64,000 nucleotides of DNA, from positions 43,102 to 107,101 of the forward strand of contig DIYG01000109.1 of NCBI GenBank assembly GCA_002428935.1, given 5' to 3'. A model generated the notes under the pieces. It did not search any database. It worked only from the letters and a program-made list of their open reading frames with translations, and was not told where the DNA came from. A program made the translations under genes and the position numbers. The DNA comes from Halieaceae bacterium UBA6060. GTDB taxonomy: Bacteria > Pseudomonadota > Gammaproteobacteria > Pseudomonadales > Halieaceae. Shown here piece after piece: positions 54,380 through 64,000 of the stretch. Position 1 is the stretch's first letter. Each line of letters starts with the position of its first letter.

Positions 54380-57300
54380 ATGGCCTACGGGTTTACTGCT
54401 TTATCGGCAATCGTCAATAAGATTCTAGTCGCTCCTTCTGCTAACTTGGGTCCCAGTTTTAGGGGCCTGGTGGCCTTCATGGGCGCTGCACTACTGGGTG
54501 CCATGGGGGCGCCTCTGCACGCCCAAACGCCGGTTGAGATTATTGTCGATAATACAGACGCTAACACTCGTTTTACGGGTAGATGGCGTGACGCAACTCG
54601 TGCTGGATACTACGGTACGGAAGCGTTTCGAAATGAAGATACGATAGTACCCAAGTACTTCCGTTGGTTTCCTGAGGTTCCTCGCACTGAAGCCTACGAC
54701 GTGTATGCATGGTGGACCGCCGGTCCAAACCGCTCAAATGCCGTTCCTTATCGTATATTTCATACTACGGGTAGTGACACGGTCATTGTTGATCAAACTG
54801 ACCCTTCCCAAGGTTCTCGGTGGGTGCGCTTGGGTAGATATACACTCGATCCGACGAACAGCAGCTATGTCGAGATTAGTAGCGAGAACGGGCGTGCAGC
54901 TGCCGATGCCGTGCGGTTCGTAGCCAGAAGCAGAGACAGATTTATTGACAATGGTGATACGGAAACCTCCTCCACAGGCAACTGGGGGGCGCGCAACTCA
55001 GTAAATGCATGGCAAGGCGACTTCTCCCGTGGTAACCAGAGTGCTACAAGAACGTATCGCTGGTCTCCTCAACTTGGAAGAGAAGGGACTTACGAGGTTT
55101 ACGTCCGATGGCCGTCCGTTGGTGGCAGGTCAGCAAATGTCCCTTTCACAATCGCACATGCTGCAGGTCTAGAAACGCTGACCGTCGATCAAACTGTGGG
55201 CGCTAATCAGTGGCGACTTCTGGGTACTTATACCTTTAACCGAGGCTCCACAGGCTATGTCGAGATTTCGGCTGAAAACGGTCGAGCGATCGCAGACGCC
55301 GTTTGGTTCAAATGGGTGGACACGCAGAGTCCAGAGGTGGTCATAGACAGCTCAGGGGCCGCTCCTCTGATCACTGTTGGCGATCCGCTCTCGTTGACAG
55401 CCTCTGCCGTCGACCCTCAACAGGGCGACCTTTCTTCCGGTTTGATCTGGTCGTCGGATAGAGATGGGTCCCTGGGGACTGGTGCCAGTATCTCATTAGT
55501 CGTTCTTAGTGAGGGCGTCCATGTCATTAGCGCATCGGTTACTGATGCTGACGGAATCACTGGTGTTGCAAGCCACGTAGTACATGTAGCAGCAGAGCTC
55601 CTGCCCCGGGTTGATATCGTCGCAGATGATCAGGATGCCAATACGGTAGCTACCGGCACATGGGGTTCGGGCGACGGCCGGTTTCCGTGGCTGAGGGCAG
55701 ATACGGAGTCTTCGACGACCGGCGATGTATTCCGATGGACGCTAGATGTGCCAACAGCAGATGTCTATGACTTGTCGGCTTGGTGGACCGGTGGCGGAAC
55801 CAAGAGTACCTCCGCAAAATATCGCGTGTCTGGCTCAACCGGTGTCAGCGAGGTCGTTGTCGATCAGTCCCAAAATCCAGGTGTCTGGAATCTGCTGGGG
55901 CAGTTCGAACTTGCTCCGAATCAGGGGCATTACGTTGAAGTTGAGGCCACACAATCGGGAAGATCTGCCACTATCGCAGACGCGATACGAATCGAATCTG
56001 GCGCCGCCGAATATGTAGTCGACGATGGCTCCCCCGACGTGGGTTATGTCGGTGTATGGAGTGAATCAAACCCGACGGATAGTCCGGCCTGGTCTGGCCT
56101 GTATCGGGAGGTCGATGGATTGGCGGTCACGGGGTCAGCGCGATACATGCGTTGGCCCGTCCCCAGCTTACCCCCGGGGAGCTACGAAGTTCAGGTCTAC
56201 TGGGCACCGGTGCCGGAAAGTGCCGTTGAGCCCGGCACCGTAAACAATGCCGTGTATCGGATCTACCACGCGTCGGGAGAAGCAGAATTCCCTGTCGATC
56301 AAACGGACGTCAATGCAAGTGGGCAATGGAATCTATTGGGCCAGTACGAGTTTAGCGGAGACGGTACTGAGTACGTAGAACTAAGCAATGAGTTAGGGCC
56401 GGTAGTTGGCGATGCCGTGAGGTTTGTCCCCATCGGGGAGGAACCGCCCCCTTTGCCACCCGAAGTCAACGCCGGCCCAGATCTATTCGGTGTTGCTGGC
56501 GATACCCTCGTCCTTGACGGATCCGGCACCAATCTGAACGGCGGCTCCTACCTATATTCCTGGAGTTGGCTAAGCGGATCCTCGGTCAATCCGCCCAATA
56601 TCGTTTCGTCTTCTACGGCGACGCCCAGCGTGACGTTGCTCGATCCTGGCCAGACCTATACCTGGACCGCAGTGCTGAGCCTCACGGACGGCGGTGGAAT
56701 CTCAACACAGTATTCCGATCAGGTTGATGTCACCGTCTATTCCGCCAGCGATGACAGCGACAACGACGGTCTGTTCGATGCCTGGGAATTCACGAACTTC
56801 GGCGGCATCGCCACCTACACGGGGCAGGACGATCCCGATAACGACGGATTCGTTAACACGGAAGAGTACTTCCGCGGCACAGACCCACTTACCGCTGATG
56901 TAGAAGATGGTGATGCCGATTCCGATGGCATAGCCGATTCCGTTGATACTTGCCCCGGAACCCCCGCAGGGCAATCCGCTGATAGTGCCGGTTGCTCCGC
57001 GTCCCAGCGCGACACAGACGGCGACGGTTACGTTGATAGCGAGGACGTGTTCCCTAACGACCCGACGGAATGGGAAGACACGGACTTCGACGGTATTGGA
57101 AACAATAGCGATGCTGATCGCGATGGTGATGGTGTCGCCAACGCCGCTGATCTCTTTCCCGACGACCCGACCGAATCTAGTGATTTGGACGGTGACGGTA
57201 TTGGGGATGTAGCTGATTTAGATCGCGATGGCGACAACGTGCCCAATGAATCTGATCCGTTTCCCAATGACCCCGCGCGCAGTTCCTTGCCTGTCTTGTC

Positions 57301-60300
57301 CATCGACTCGCCGCCGTCTCTAACTACGGTGGGTGCAAGCCCGATTTCCATCAGTGGCCAGTTGGACCCAGATGCCACAGCACTAACGGTAAACGGGGTT
57401 CCTGTCTCGACCGGGGGCAGCACGTTCTCGGCGAGTGTGCCTCTAGAAGAAGGGCACAACACGATTTCGGCGCGCATGGTCACGGATTCTGGTGAAGTTA
57501 CCACCGCGACCATCACTGTGAGCCTGGATCTCACACCGCCCTACATAACGATTGAATCTCATGAAGATGGGCAAACCGTTTACACCGACACCATAAACCT
57601 GACGGGCCTTATCAACGACATCGTACGCGGCACCGTAGAGCAGTCTCAGGCTGTGGTGACGGTGAACGGGGTTGGAGCAACCATTAGCAACCGAAGCTAC
57701 GTGGCGTCCAACATACCCCTCACGCCGGGCTTGAATACGCTTAACGTACAGGCGCAAGACCAGGTGGGAAACACGGCGAATACCGCAATTACCTTGACTT
57801 ATCAAGTGCCCACAGGCCCTGAGCTGGAAGTCGTAAGCGGTGATGCCCAGTCGGCGAGTATCAATGATCTACTCGCTCAACCACTGTCCGTGCGCGTGAC
57901 GGACGCCTCCGGGGCTGACGTGTCTGGCGCCGATGTGCTGTTTCGTGTGACGCAAGGTTCTGGCTACGTGTCCGCCGGATCCAGCAGCGAAGAGCGGGCC
58001 CTGCGAGTAACCACGGGCTCTGATGGCTTGGCCCAGGTGCAGTTTCGACTTGGTCAGCGTGTGGGTGCCGGGAATCACAAAGTGCGCGCCCAGGTGGTGG
58101 GCTACGCAACGGAAGTAGTGTTCTCGGCATCGGCCATGGGTGTACCGGGGAACAAAATCAGTGTTAACACCGGCGATGATCAACGCGGGGGCGTGTATCA
58201 GGTACTGCCACAGCCTTTGACGGTGGTCGTTACGGATGCAGGTGCGAACGTAGTGGCCAATAGCGAAGTGCGTTTCAACGTTTTAGGTGGCGGTGGACAC
58301 TTCCTTGAGAACGGGAACCCCAGCAGCTTGACGGTGACTACCGATAGTGACGGTCGTGCCAGCGCTAACTGGGTCCTGGGTGGTGTGACTGGCTTTGATC
58401 GACAGCGAGTCGAAGCCGTGCTGCTCAATCCCGACCCGAATAGCTCCAACGGTGGCATTGTGTCTGCCGGTTTCTCGGCCAGTGCCTTTATCGCAGGGGA
58501 TCCCGGTGCAACTACCATCAGTGGATTGATCGAAGACAATCTAGGAAACCCTCTCCCGGGAGTGAGGGTGCGAACCACGGCGGCACCCGTGCGCGAAGCC
58601 GTGGCAGACGCCCAGGGGCAGTTCCGCATCACGGAAGTGCCCGTAGGGCCAGTACACCTTGAAGTGGACGGCTCTACCGCCCTGGCGGCGGGTGAGTATC
58701 CCACTCTGAGCGTAAATGCCTTCACCGTGGCGGGCATCGACAACCCGCTACCAGCCCCTGTTTACCTGGTCGCGTTGGATACTGCGAATGCGGTGATGGT
58801 GGGCGCACAAGACACAGAGCTGACGTTACCTGAAGTGCCGGGCTTCAAACTTGAAGTCGCTGCTGGCTCTGTCACCTTTCCGGATGGTAGCAATGAAGGG
58901 TTGTTGTCTGTAACCCCCGTGAACGCCAACAAAGTACCCATGGCGCCACCGAACGGTATGCAGCCACAGTTCATTGTCACCATTCAGCCGGCAGGTACAC
59001 GCTTTGATCCTCCGGCAAAGCTCTCCCTGCCCAACGTGGATGGCCATGCACCGGGTGCGCAGGTAGAGATGTATTCCTTCGATCACGACTTGGAGGAGTT
59101 TGTTGCCATCGGTTTGGGGACTGTTAGTGATACGGGCTCGGTAGTTGAGAGCAACACCGGTGTTGGTGTGGTTAAAGCTGGTTGGCATTGCGGTAGCCAG
59201 CCCGATAACAATGGCGAAGCCGGCGGAGAAAAGCTCCCCACCAAGCCTTGCAAGAAAGATGAGTGTGACGCGGCGTCAGGAGGAGGAAACTCGAACAATG
59301 CCTGCGTAGATTGCAAAGACAAGCAACGAGGCAACCCGATCCTCATTTCAACGGGGAACAAGCTTCAATACGAAGTGGACTACGAAGGCCCTGGGCGGTT
59401 CCCCCTGCGTATAGAGCGTAACTACAACAGCCTCTCATCGTCGGAGTCTCCGGGCTGGTCTGTGGGCTTTAATCACGGTTACTCAAGTAATGTATCGCTA
59501 GAAACGAGAGATTCAGAAACCACCTACAATGGCGGTTGGGACGCCTATGCCACCATTCGTACCTATGAAATACAGATGCGTCGCGCGGATGGAGAGGTAC
59601 TGGTGTTCCCCCTTCATGAGCATCCTGCCTTTGGCATACCACCCGACACATCGCAACTGCCAACTTTTGAAGAATTGTTATCTACTCGATCCGGACAGAC
59701 GTTTGGCGATTTCCACACCAGCGCCGCAACGCTGGAGTACGCCAATCAGGGCAGCGTAACCTGGGTATATCGAGATCGCTCTGGTATCACAGAGTCTTAT
59801 GATGCACAGGGTCGTCTGATTCGCCGCACCAACGCCGAAGGTTACAGTCAGGATTTGTCCTACGCTGGGAATGTCATAACGGTTACTGATAGCCGCAATC
59901 GAAGCCTGGAGATTCGCTTAAACGGCAACGGCCAAATGACCCAGGTAGATGTTGGCAGCCTGCAGTACCTTTACGACTACGACGCTCAGGGTAGGCTTAC
60001 TCGAGTGACCTACCCAGGGGGAACCTTCAAAACCTACCACTACGAGTCCCCGGCGAGACCACAAGCTTTAACAGGCATTACCGACGAAGAGGGTGTGCGC
60101 TACGCATCCTGGAGCTACGACTGGGTTGGTCGAGCCACCTCATCAGAATATATCGGTGGCGTTAGACGAGTAGAGTTTAGCCGTCCTACCGTAGACACCG
60201 TGTTGTTTACCAACGAATACGGCAAGCAGACGCAATATACCTATGACCGAGTTCTAGGTGCAGAGCGACTCTTGGAAGTCCGGGATCTGGCGACTCTCAA

Positions 60301-63277
60301 TACCCCCGAGACTGTGAAAACCTACGAGTATTCGGAGGAGTTTCCCTTCTTCGTATCCAAACAAACTGACCGGAACGGCGTGGTTACGCTCCACGAGTAC
60401 AACGATCGCGGGCTTGAGATTCGTCGCACCGAGGCTGCAGGCACGCCCCGGCAACGAATCACGGAAACTGATTGGGCAGAAGGATCTCAACAGTGGGCTG
60501 AAGTACGCGAACCTGGGCGAACGATCACATATGGCTACGACAGCTCGCGGCGCCTCAGAAGTGTAACCGTAGGAGATCGCGTCTGGAGGTACAGCTACGA
60601 TTCCCAAGGCAACGTTAGAAGCGTAGACGGCCCGAGAACCGACGTAAACGATGTCACCCTCTACGAATACTCCGCTGGCAACTTAACCGCTGTGGTTAAT
60701 GCGCTGGGTCACCGCTCAGAGCTTCACGACCACAACGACTATGGATTGCCGGGGCGAGTAGTCGACGCCAACGGCGTGCAAACGGTGCTCACCTACAATG
60801 ACCGGGGATGGCTGATTAGCAGCACGGTGCAATCCCGGGCGGGAAATCTGGTTACCACCTATGGATATAGCCTCCATGGTCTTGTGACGCAGATTACTTC
60901 ACCCGATGGTAGTTCCCTGACGTTGGAGTACGACGACGCCCGCCGCCTAACAGCTATCCAGAACAGCGTTGGTGATCGACTGGAATACACCGTTGACACT
61001 GCGGGCAATCGGACCGAAGAACGAATTCGCGATGCAAGTGGTACGCTCGTAGGGCAAATGACGCAGGTCTTCGACGACCTGGGTCGTCTCACCTCATCTT
61101 TGGGTGCCGAGGGACAAAACACGCGCTACGCCTACGGGCCCGAAGACCGCCAAAGCACCATGATCGATCCAAAAGGTGGGGCCACAGGGCAGCAATTCGA
61201 CGAGCTCTATCGTCTGGTGCGCAGTGAAGATGCGCTCACCCATGTCACGCAGCTCAGCTATGATCCCCGCGACAACGTGGCGTCGGTTACGGACGCTCGC
61301 TCTCTGAGCACGAGCTACGAATACAACGAGCACAACGAAGTGATTCGTCGGGTGAGTCCTGATACGGGGGTCACCACCTACGCCTATGATCAAGCTGGCA
61401 ATGTGATCCAGATGACGGATGCTCGGGGGGTTACGACCCAATATACCTACGACGCCATCAATCGCCTGGCGACCGTGGCTTACATCTCTCAGCCGAATCA
61501 AAACGTCGTATACATCTACGATCAACAGGATCTGACACCCGACGATAACGTCTATAACGCCGGTGTGGGCCGACTCACATCGATGACAGATGAATCGGGA
61601 TCGACGCAGTTCCGCTACGATGATCGAGGAAACCTGATCGAAGCGCGGCAGGAGATTACCGGCGTATTCGGTTCAGCGCTCACCTTAACCACTCAATATG
61701 CCTACGATGCGGCGGATCAACTTACGGGCATTACCTATCCGTCAGGCGCGCAGGTGAGTTACACCCGCGATGTCCACGGTCGCATTGCATCTATTGACGC
61801 CACCTACGACACCGATACGGGGGCCGCCACCAACAGCGTTCTGGGTGCCATTGGCTATTCAGCTTTTGGGCGGCTGCAAACGGGCACCTTCGGCAATGGG
61901 CTGACTTTGAATCGCACCTTTGATAGCGACTGGCGCCTAAGTACCAATGATGTGCCGGGGGCCTTGGGTCAGAGCTTTGGTTACGACCTGAACAGCAACA
62001 TTACGGGCATTACAGACGCCGTTAACAGCGCCGCATCGGCGACCTACGATTACGATGCGATTCACCGTCTGACGCAAGAGACCGATACGACGGAGGACCT
62101 GGAGTACGCCTATGATGCGGTGGGTAACCGTTTGTCTAAAACCGATGTGAGCACCGGTACCACGTTGCAGTCAAACACCTATAGCGGCAGTAGTAACCGC
62201 CTGGTATCCAGCGATGGGGTAACGCGCACCTACGACGCCGTGGGTAACACGATTACTCATGGTGCAGGTACCTGGTCCTACGGAGCAAGCAATCGCATGG
62301 CGAGCTACTCTGAGGGTGGTCCGATAGCGCAATATCGCTACAACGGCTTGGGGCAACGCAGCGCCAAGGTGCTTGTGAACGAGAACGACCGCTACCTGAC
62401 GGTGCTGACCTTTGGTCTCGGTGGGCAGATTGTGTCGGAGTCCATCTATAGCTCGATGGGGCAGTTACGGGTCCATCGGGACTTCGTATGGATGGATTCA
62501 ACACCTGTAGGCTTACTGCAAACTCGCTATGGTAGCGGGGGGGCTGTTCAAGACGCGCATTTGTTGGCTCTTCATTCGGATCATCTGGATACGCCCAGAG
62601 TGGCAACGGATAGTAGTGGGGCGGTCGCCTGGCGTTGGTTGGGTGGCGCTTTTGGAGATGGGGTGGACGAGGTGTTGGCGGCGGGTGCTGCGATCGATTT
62701 GTCGATTGGATTGCGGTTTCCGGGGCAGTATTTTGATGGGGAGAGTGGTTTAAGTTACAACTACTATAGGGACTATGAGCCAAGTCTGGGAAGGTATGCG
62801 CAGTCCGATCCAATTGGGTTGGATGGCGGTCCCAATACCTATCTATATGCTTTCTCTAGTCCTTTGGCGTTTATGGATCAAAATGGTCTGGAGCCTGTAG
62901 GCACTTGGCAAAGTCCTCCCGATTACTCTCAGGCGGCCTTAATACCCAGTTTTACTAAGACATCCGTAACAGTGACGTTAAGAGGTAAAGTAACTTTCTC
63001 TATTAATTGTTTCGATAGTTGCAAAGGGAATTCGTGGCACGTCAGTGGTTCAGTCGCGGTTGAGCATTCACATACTGTGGATCTAGAGGCAAAACCACCG
63101 ACGATTACCAGAAGAAGACTGGGCAGCGGATACTATGAGTTCCTCGGTCTCGCATTAAAGAAAGCGATAGATTTTCATCCTGCCGCGATGGGGGCGCGCG
63201 AAAAGCTGATTCAGTCGATGCGAAAGTTCAAGAATTCGGATTTTCCGACGCAAATATGTAAAACCACTGGCGCGTAG
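54380..63277 (+). CDS. giant RHS/YD-repeat surface protein with golvesin-like domains
   Basis: 2965 residues with a signal peptide (cleavage after L-H-A-Q near 49). Order by rough residue: golvesin C-terminal-like domains 1 and 2 (50-312), Ig-like (325-405), golvesin-like 3 and 4 (411-685), PKD-like (694-788), Asp-rich thrombospondin-3-type Ca-binding repeats (791-970), two glucodextranase-like beta domains (972-1142), two bacterial Ig-1-like domains (1147-1375), a carboxypeptidase-regulatory-like domain (1380-1440), a Cys-rich linker (about 1600-1640), then the RHS start G-N-P-I-L-I-S-T-G-N-K at 1651, many YD repeats and the RHS core ending in GRYAQSDPIGLDGG and YLYAFSSPL. The last 130 residues are a different, unrecognised tip. 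A polymorphic-toxin delivery protein or adhesin is likely. Confidence 0.88.
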   Translation: MAYGFTALSAIVNKILVAPSANLGPSFRGLVAFMGAALLGAMGAPLHAQTPVEIIVDNTDANTRFTGRWRDATRAGYYGTEAFRNEDTIVPKYFRWFPEVPRTEAYDVYAWWTAGPNRSNAVPYRIFHTTGSDTVIVDQTDPSQGSRWVRLGRYTLDPTNSSYVEISSENGRAAADAVRFVARSRDRFIDNGDTETSSTGNWGARNSVNAWQGDFSRGNQSATRTYRWSPQLGREGTYEVYVRWPSVGGRSANVPFTIAHAAGLETLTVDQTVGANQWRLLGTYTFNRGSTGYVEISAENGRAIADAVWFKWVDTQSPEVVIDSSGAAPLITVGDPLSLTASAVDPQQGDLSSGLIWSSDRDGSLGTGASISLVVLSEGVHVISASVTDADGITGVASHVVHVAAELLPRVDIVADDQDANTVATGTWGSGDGRFPWLRADTESSTTGDVFRWTLDVPTADVYDLSAWWTGGGTKSTSAKYRVSGSTGVSEVVVDQSQNPGVWNLLGQFELAPNQGHYVEVEATQSGRSATIADAIRIESGAAEYVVDDGSPDVGYVGVWSESNPTDSPAWSGLYREVDGLAVTGSARYMRWPVPSLPPGSYEVQVYWAPVPESAVEPGTVNNAVYRIYHASGEAEFPVDQTDVNASGQWNLLGQYEFSGDGTEYVELSNELGPVVGDAVRFVPIGEEPPPLPPEVNAGPDLFGVAGDTLVLDGSGTNLNGGSYLYSWSWLSGSSVNPPNIVSSSTATPSVTLLDPGQTYTWTAVLSLTDGGGISTQYSDQVDVTVYSASDDSDNDGLFDAWEFTNFGGIATYTGQDDPDNDGFVNTEEYFRGTDPLTADVEDGDADSDGIADSVDTCPGTPAGQSADSAGCSASQRDTDGDGYVDSEDVFPNDPTEWEDTDFDGIGNNSDADRDGDGVANAADLFPDDPTESSDLDGDGIGDVADLDRDGDNVPNESDPFPNDPARSSLPVLSIDSPPSLTTVGASPISISGQLDPDATALTVNGVPVSTGGSTFSASVPLEEGHNTISARMVTDSGEVTTATITVSLDLTPPYITIESHEDGQTVYTDTINLTGLINDIVRGTVEQSQAVVTVNGVGATISNRSYVASNIPLTPGLNTLNVQAQDQVGNTANTAITLTYQVPTGPELEVVSGDAQSASINDLLAQPLSVRVTDASGADVSGADVLFRVTQGSGYVSAGSSSEERALRVTTGSDGLAQVQFRLGQRVGAGNHKVRAQVVGYATEVVFSASAMGVPGNKISVNTGDDQRGGVYQVLPQPLTVVVTDAGANVVANSEVRFNVLGGGGHFLENGNPSSLTVTTDSDGRASANWVLGGVTGFDRQRVEAVLLNPDPNSSNGGIVSAGFSASAFIAGDPGATTISGLIEDNLGNPLPGVRVRTTAAPVREAVADAQGQFRITEVPVGPVHLEVDGSTALAAGEYPTLSVNAFTVAGIDNPLPAPVYLVALDTANAVMVGAQDTELTLPEVPGFKLEVAAGSVTFPDGSNEGLLSVTPVNANKVPMAPPNGMQPQFIVTIQPAGTRFDPPAKLSLPNVDGHAPGAQVEMYSFDHDLEEFVAIGLGTVSDTGSVVESNTGVGVVKAGWHCGSQPDNNGEAGGEKLPTKPCKKDECDAASGGGNSNNACVDCKDKQRGNPILISTGNKLQYEVDYEGPGRFPLRIERNYNSLSSSESPGWSVGFNHGYSSNVSLETRDSETTYNGGWDAYATIRTYEIQMRRADGEVLVFPLHEHPAFGIPPDTSQLPTFEELLSTRSGQTFGDFHTSAATLEYANQGSVTWVYRDRSGITESYDAQGRLIRRTNAEGYSQDLSYAGNVITVTDSRNRSLEIRLNGNGQMTQVDVGSLQYLYDYDAQGRLTRVTYPGGTFKTYHYESPARPQALTGITDEEGVRYASWSYDWVGRATSSEYIGGVRRVEFSRPTVDTVLFTNEYGKQTQYTYDRVLGAERLLEVRDLATLNTPETVKTYEYSEEFPFFVSKQTDRNGVVTLHEYNDRGLEIRRTEAAGTPRQRITETDWAEGSQQWAEVREPGRTITYGYDSSRRLRSVTVGDRVWRYSYDSQGNVRSVDGPRTDVNDVTLYEYSAGNLTAVVNALGHRSELHDHNDYGLPGRVVDANGVQTVLTYNDRGWLISSTVQSRAGNLVTTYGYSLHGLVTQITSPDGSSLTLEYDDARRLTAIQNSVGDRLEYTVDTAGNRTEERIRDASGTLVGQMTQVFDDLGRLTSSLGAEGQNTRYAYGPEDRQSTMIDPKGGATGQQFDELYRLVRSEDALTHVTQLSYDPRDNVASVTDARSLSTSYEYNEHNEVIRRVSPDTGVTTYAYDQAGNVIQMTDARGVTTQYTYDAINRLATVAYISQPNQNVVYIYDQQDLTPDDNVYNAGVGRLTSMTDESGSTQFRYDDRGNLIEARQEITGVFGSALTLTTQYAYDAADQLTGITYPSGAQVSYTRDVHGRIASIDATYDTDTGAATNSVLGAIGYSAFGRLQTGTFGNGLTLNRTFDSDWRLSTNDVPGALGQSFGYDLNSNITGITDAVNSAASATYDYDAIHRLTQETDTTEDLEYAYDAVGNRLSKTDVSTGTTLQSNTYSGSSNRLVSSDGVTRTYDAVGNTITHGAGTWSYGASNRMASYSEGGPIAQYRYNGLGQRSAKVLVNENDRYLTVLTFGLGGQIVSESIYSSMGQLRVHRDFVWMDSTPVGLLQTRYGSGGAVQDAHLLALHSDHLDTPRVATDSSGAVAWRWLGGAFGDGVDEVLAAGAAIDLSIGLRFPGQYFDGESGLSYNYYRDYEPSLGRYAQSDPIGLDGGPNTYLYAFSSPLAFMDQNGLEPVGTWQSPPDYSQAALIPSFTKTSVTVTLRGKVTFSINCFDSCKGNSWHVSGSVAVEHSHTVDLEAKPPTITRRRLGSGYYEFLGLALKKAIDFHPAAMGAREKLIQSMRKFKNSDFPTQICKTTGA

Positions 63278-63292
63278 TCGAAATAGATACTT

Positions 63293-63493
63293 ATGGAAAC
63301 ACTAGAAAGACTAATCAGCGCATTTTTTGGCTCTCTATTTGGTTTGTTTTTGTACATGTGCTACTTGAGCGTGTTATCGGGAATAGAATTAAACAAACAG
63401 TCGTTCGTTGAAATAGTACTGCTGTGTGTTTTTGGTGCTGTACTCGGTTACCTTTATCCCAAGATATTTCTGTTTTGGTCAAAAAGACTGTGA
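63293..63493 (+). CDS. small two-span membrane protein, possible immunity protein
   Basis: 66 residues with two hydrophobic helices (LFGLFLYMCYLSVLSGI and ILLCVFGAVLGYLYP) and a basic end. It starts 15 bases after the RHS stop, on the same strand, and is clearly more AT-rich than the RHS core. Genes right behind an RHS tip are often immunity proteins; two-span membrane immunity would fit a membrane-acting toxin. No family recognised, and the immunity role is inferred from position. Confidence 0.55.
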   Translation: METLERLISAFFGSLFGLFLYMCYLSVLSGIELNKQSFVEIVLLCVFGAVLGYLYPKIFLFWSKRL

Positions 63494-63505
63494 ACCTATG
63501 ATCTT

Positions 63506-63829
63506 ATGAACGCCTTACTTCTGGTTGTCGCGCTATTTTCCTCTACCTGCTATGTTGCAGCGCACATGGTGGTCGTCGTATTGTCAAGATCATTCGATGA
63601 TCACACTGAAGAACTTCCGATCCTAACAACGTTGTGTATGGATTATAGCGTTTTCTTTGCGGTTGGTTTTTCTGGCCTTACCGTATTCATATTCATCAGC
63701 ACCTTGACGGGCCAGAGAAAAAAGCACTACGAGCGTTTAATCTACGTCAATGCAGTGCTATCAATCGTTTCTTTGCTCATCGCTATTTTAGTAATGTATT
63801 TGCCGCTTTTTGCGATCTTTGAGGTATAG
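63506..63829 (+). CDS. small three-span membrane protein, possible immunity protein
   Basis: 107 residues: helices at about 1-27, 46-67 and 82-104, with the basic loop GQRKKHYER between the last two. It starts 12 bases after the preceding stop. AT-rich like the RHS tip and the 66-residue gene, which suggests all three moved together as one exchangeable cassette. No family recognised. Confidence 0.55.
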   Translation: MNALLLVVALFSSTCYVAAHMVVVVLSRSFDDHTEELPILTTLCMDYSVFFAVGFSGLTVFIFISTLTGQRKKHYERLIYVNAVLSIVSLLIAILVMYLPLFAIFEV

Positions 63830-63903
63830 AGAGGGGCCGCAGGAGCAATGAGGGACAGGCACTCACTCCTCTGGTCCCTAGAGAGAAGAAGCAAGAGCCC
63901 ATA

Positions 63904-64000
63904 GGACAGGCACTCGGGAGTCAGCAGGAGCAGAGCCACAGGGGCAGGCACTCGGGAGTCAGCAGGAGCAGAGCCACAGGGACAGGCACTCGGGAGTCAG
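63904..64000 (+). repeat. 38-bp tandem repeats, continuing past the window
   Basis: The unit CAGGCACTCGGGAGTCAGCA, then GGAGCAGAGCCACAGGG, recurs at 63907, 63945 and 63983, exactly 38 bases apart, with one base changed (GGAC or GGGC) before CAGG. Each unit holds the small dyad ACTC-GG-GAGT. A diverged relative of the beginning (GGACAGGCACTCACTCCTC) is seen at 63853. The window ends in the third unit. The GGGACAGGCACT start recalls repeats linked to REP-associated transposases. Confidence 0.8.

Noticed and set aside
62253..62813. Leftward 186-codon frame inside the RHS gene
   Set aside because: Pro/Ser-rich composition typical of antisense to a YD-repeat gene, no ribosome site and no family resemblance.
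63904..64000. CRISPR array
   Set aside because: Units are head-to-tail with nearly identical sequence throughout the 38-base period; there are no variable spacers and no cas genes in the window.

Overview
The window looks like chromosomal DNA of a marine, heterotrophic gammaproteobacterium. That is inferred from the gene content (TonB-dependent receptors of the Halieaceae/Cellvibrionales style, several sulfatases, a sodium:solute symporter, a WS/DGAT acyltransferase) and not from any marker gene. No rRNA or tRNA gene was recognised.

Region 1 (1-3.6 kb) carries the end of an alpha/beta hydrolase, an Old Yellow Enzyme divergent from an HxlR regulator, an NTF2-like protein, a MAPEG membrane protein and a broken VOC gene. 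About 500 bases without a recognisable gene follow.

Region 2 (4.1-15.3 kb) is a complete protocatechuate/gallate meta-cleavage (4,5-cleavage) locus. LigAB opens the ring, LigC oxidises the semialdehyde, LigI opens 2-pyrone-4,6-dicarboxylate, GalD tautomerises and a PIG-L-type GalB hydrates oxalomesaconate, and GalC/LigK cleaves the product to pyruvate and oxaloacetate. Embedded with them are a gamma-resorcylate-type decarboxylase, an aldo/keto reductase, a DUF1932 dehydrogenase, an iron alcohol dehydrogenase and a LysR regulator with two HTH domains. A two-TM RCK channel-like gene follows.

Region 3 (16.7-45.2 kb) is a sulfate-ester island: five sulfatases (two with unusual active-site signatures), two TonB receptors, two arylsulfotransferase-like proteins, a cupin, a LysR regulator, and a long co-directional block with an SDR, a sodium symporter plus two tiny membrane ORFs, a GST, two aldehyde dehydrogenases, a sulfatase, a DUF2218 protein and an exported methyltransferase. 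A conserved DNA element (TTTCY-N5-GAGAA, and in three copies TATAG at a fixed 61-bp offset) precedes three of its transcription units, with a weaker fourth copy. This points to one regulon, probably run by the LysR gene at 35 kb. Together, regions 2 and 3 suggest uptake and desulfation of sulfated aromatic compounds, oxidation of the aldehydes, and ring cleavage; this link is inference.

Region 4 (45.2-53.9 kb) has agmatine deiminase, an AhpD-like protein, a WS/DGAT acyltransferase, a membrane-anchored pentaheme cytochrome and a CRTAC1/ASPIC-UnbV-HEAT protein.

Region 5 (54.4-64 kb) is a 2965-residue RHS/YD-repeat surface protein with four golvesin-like domains and an unrecognised C-terminal tip. 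Two small membrane proteins follow that could be its immunity proteins, then 38-bp tandem repeats running off the window end.
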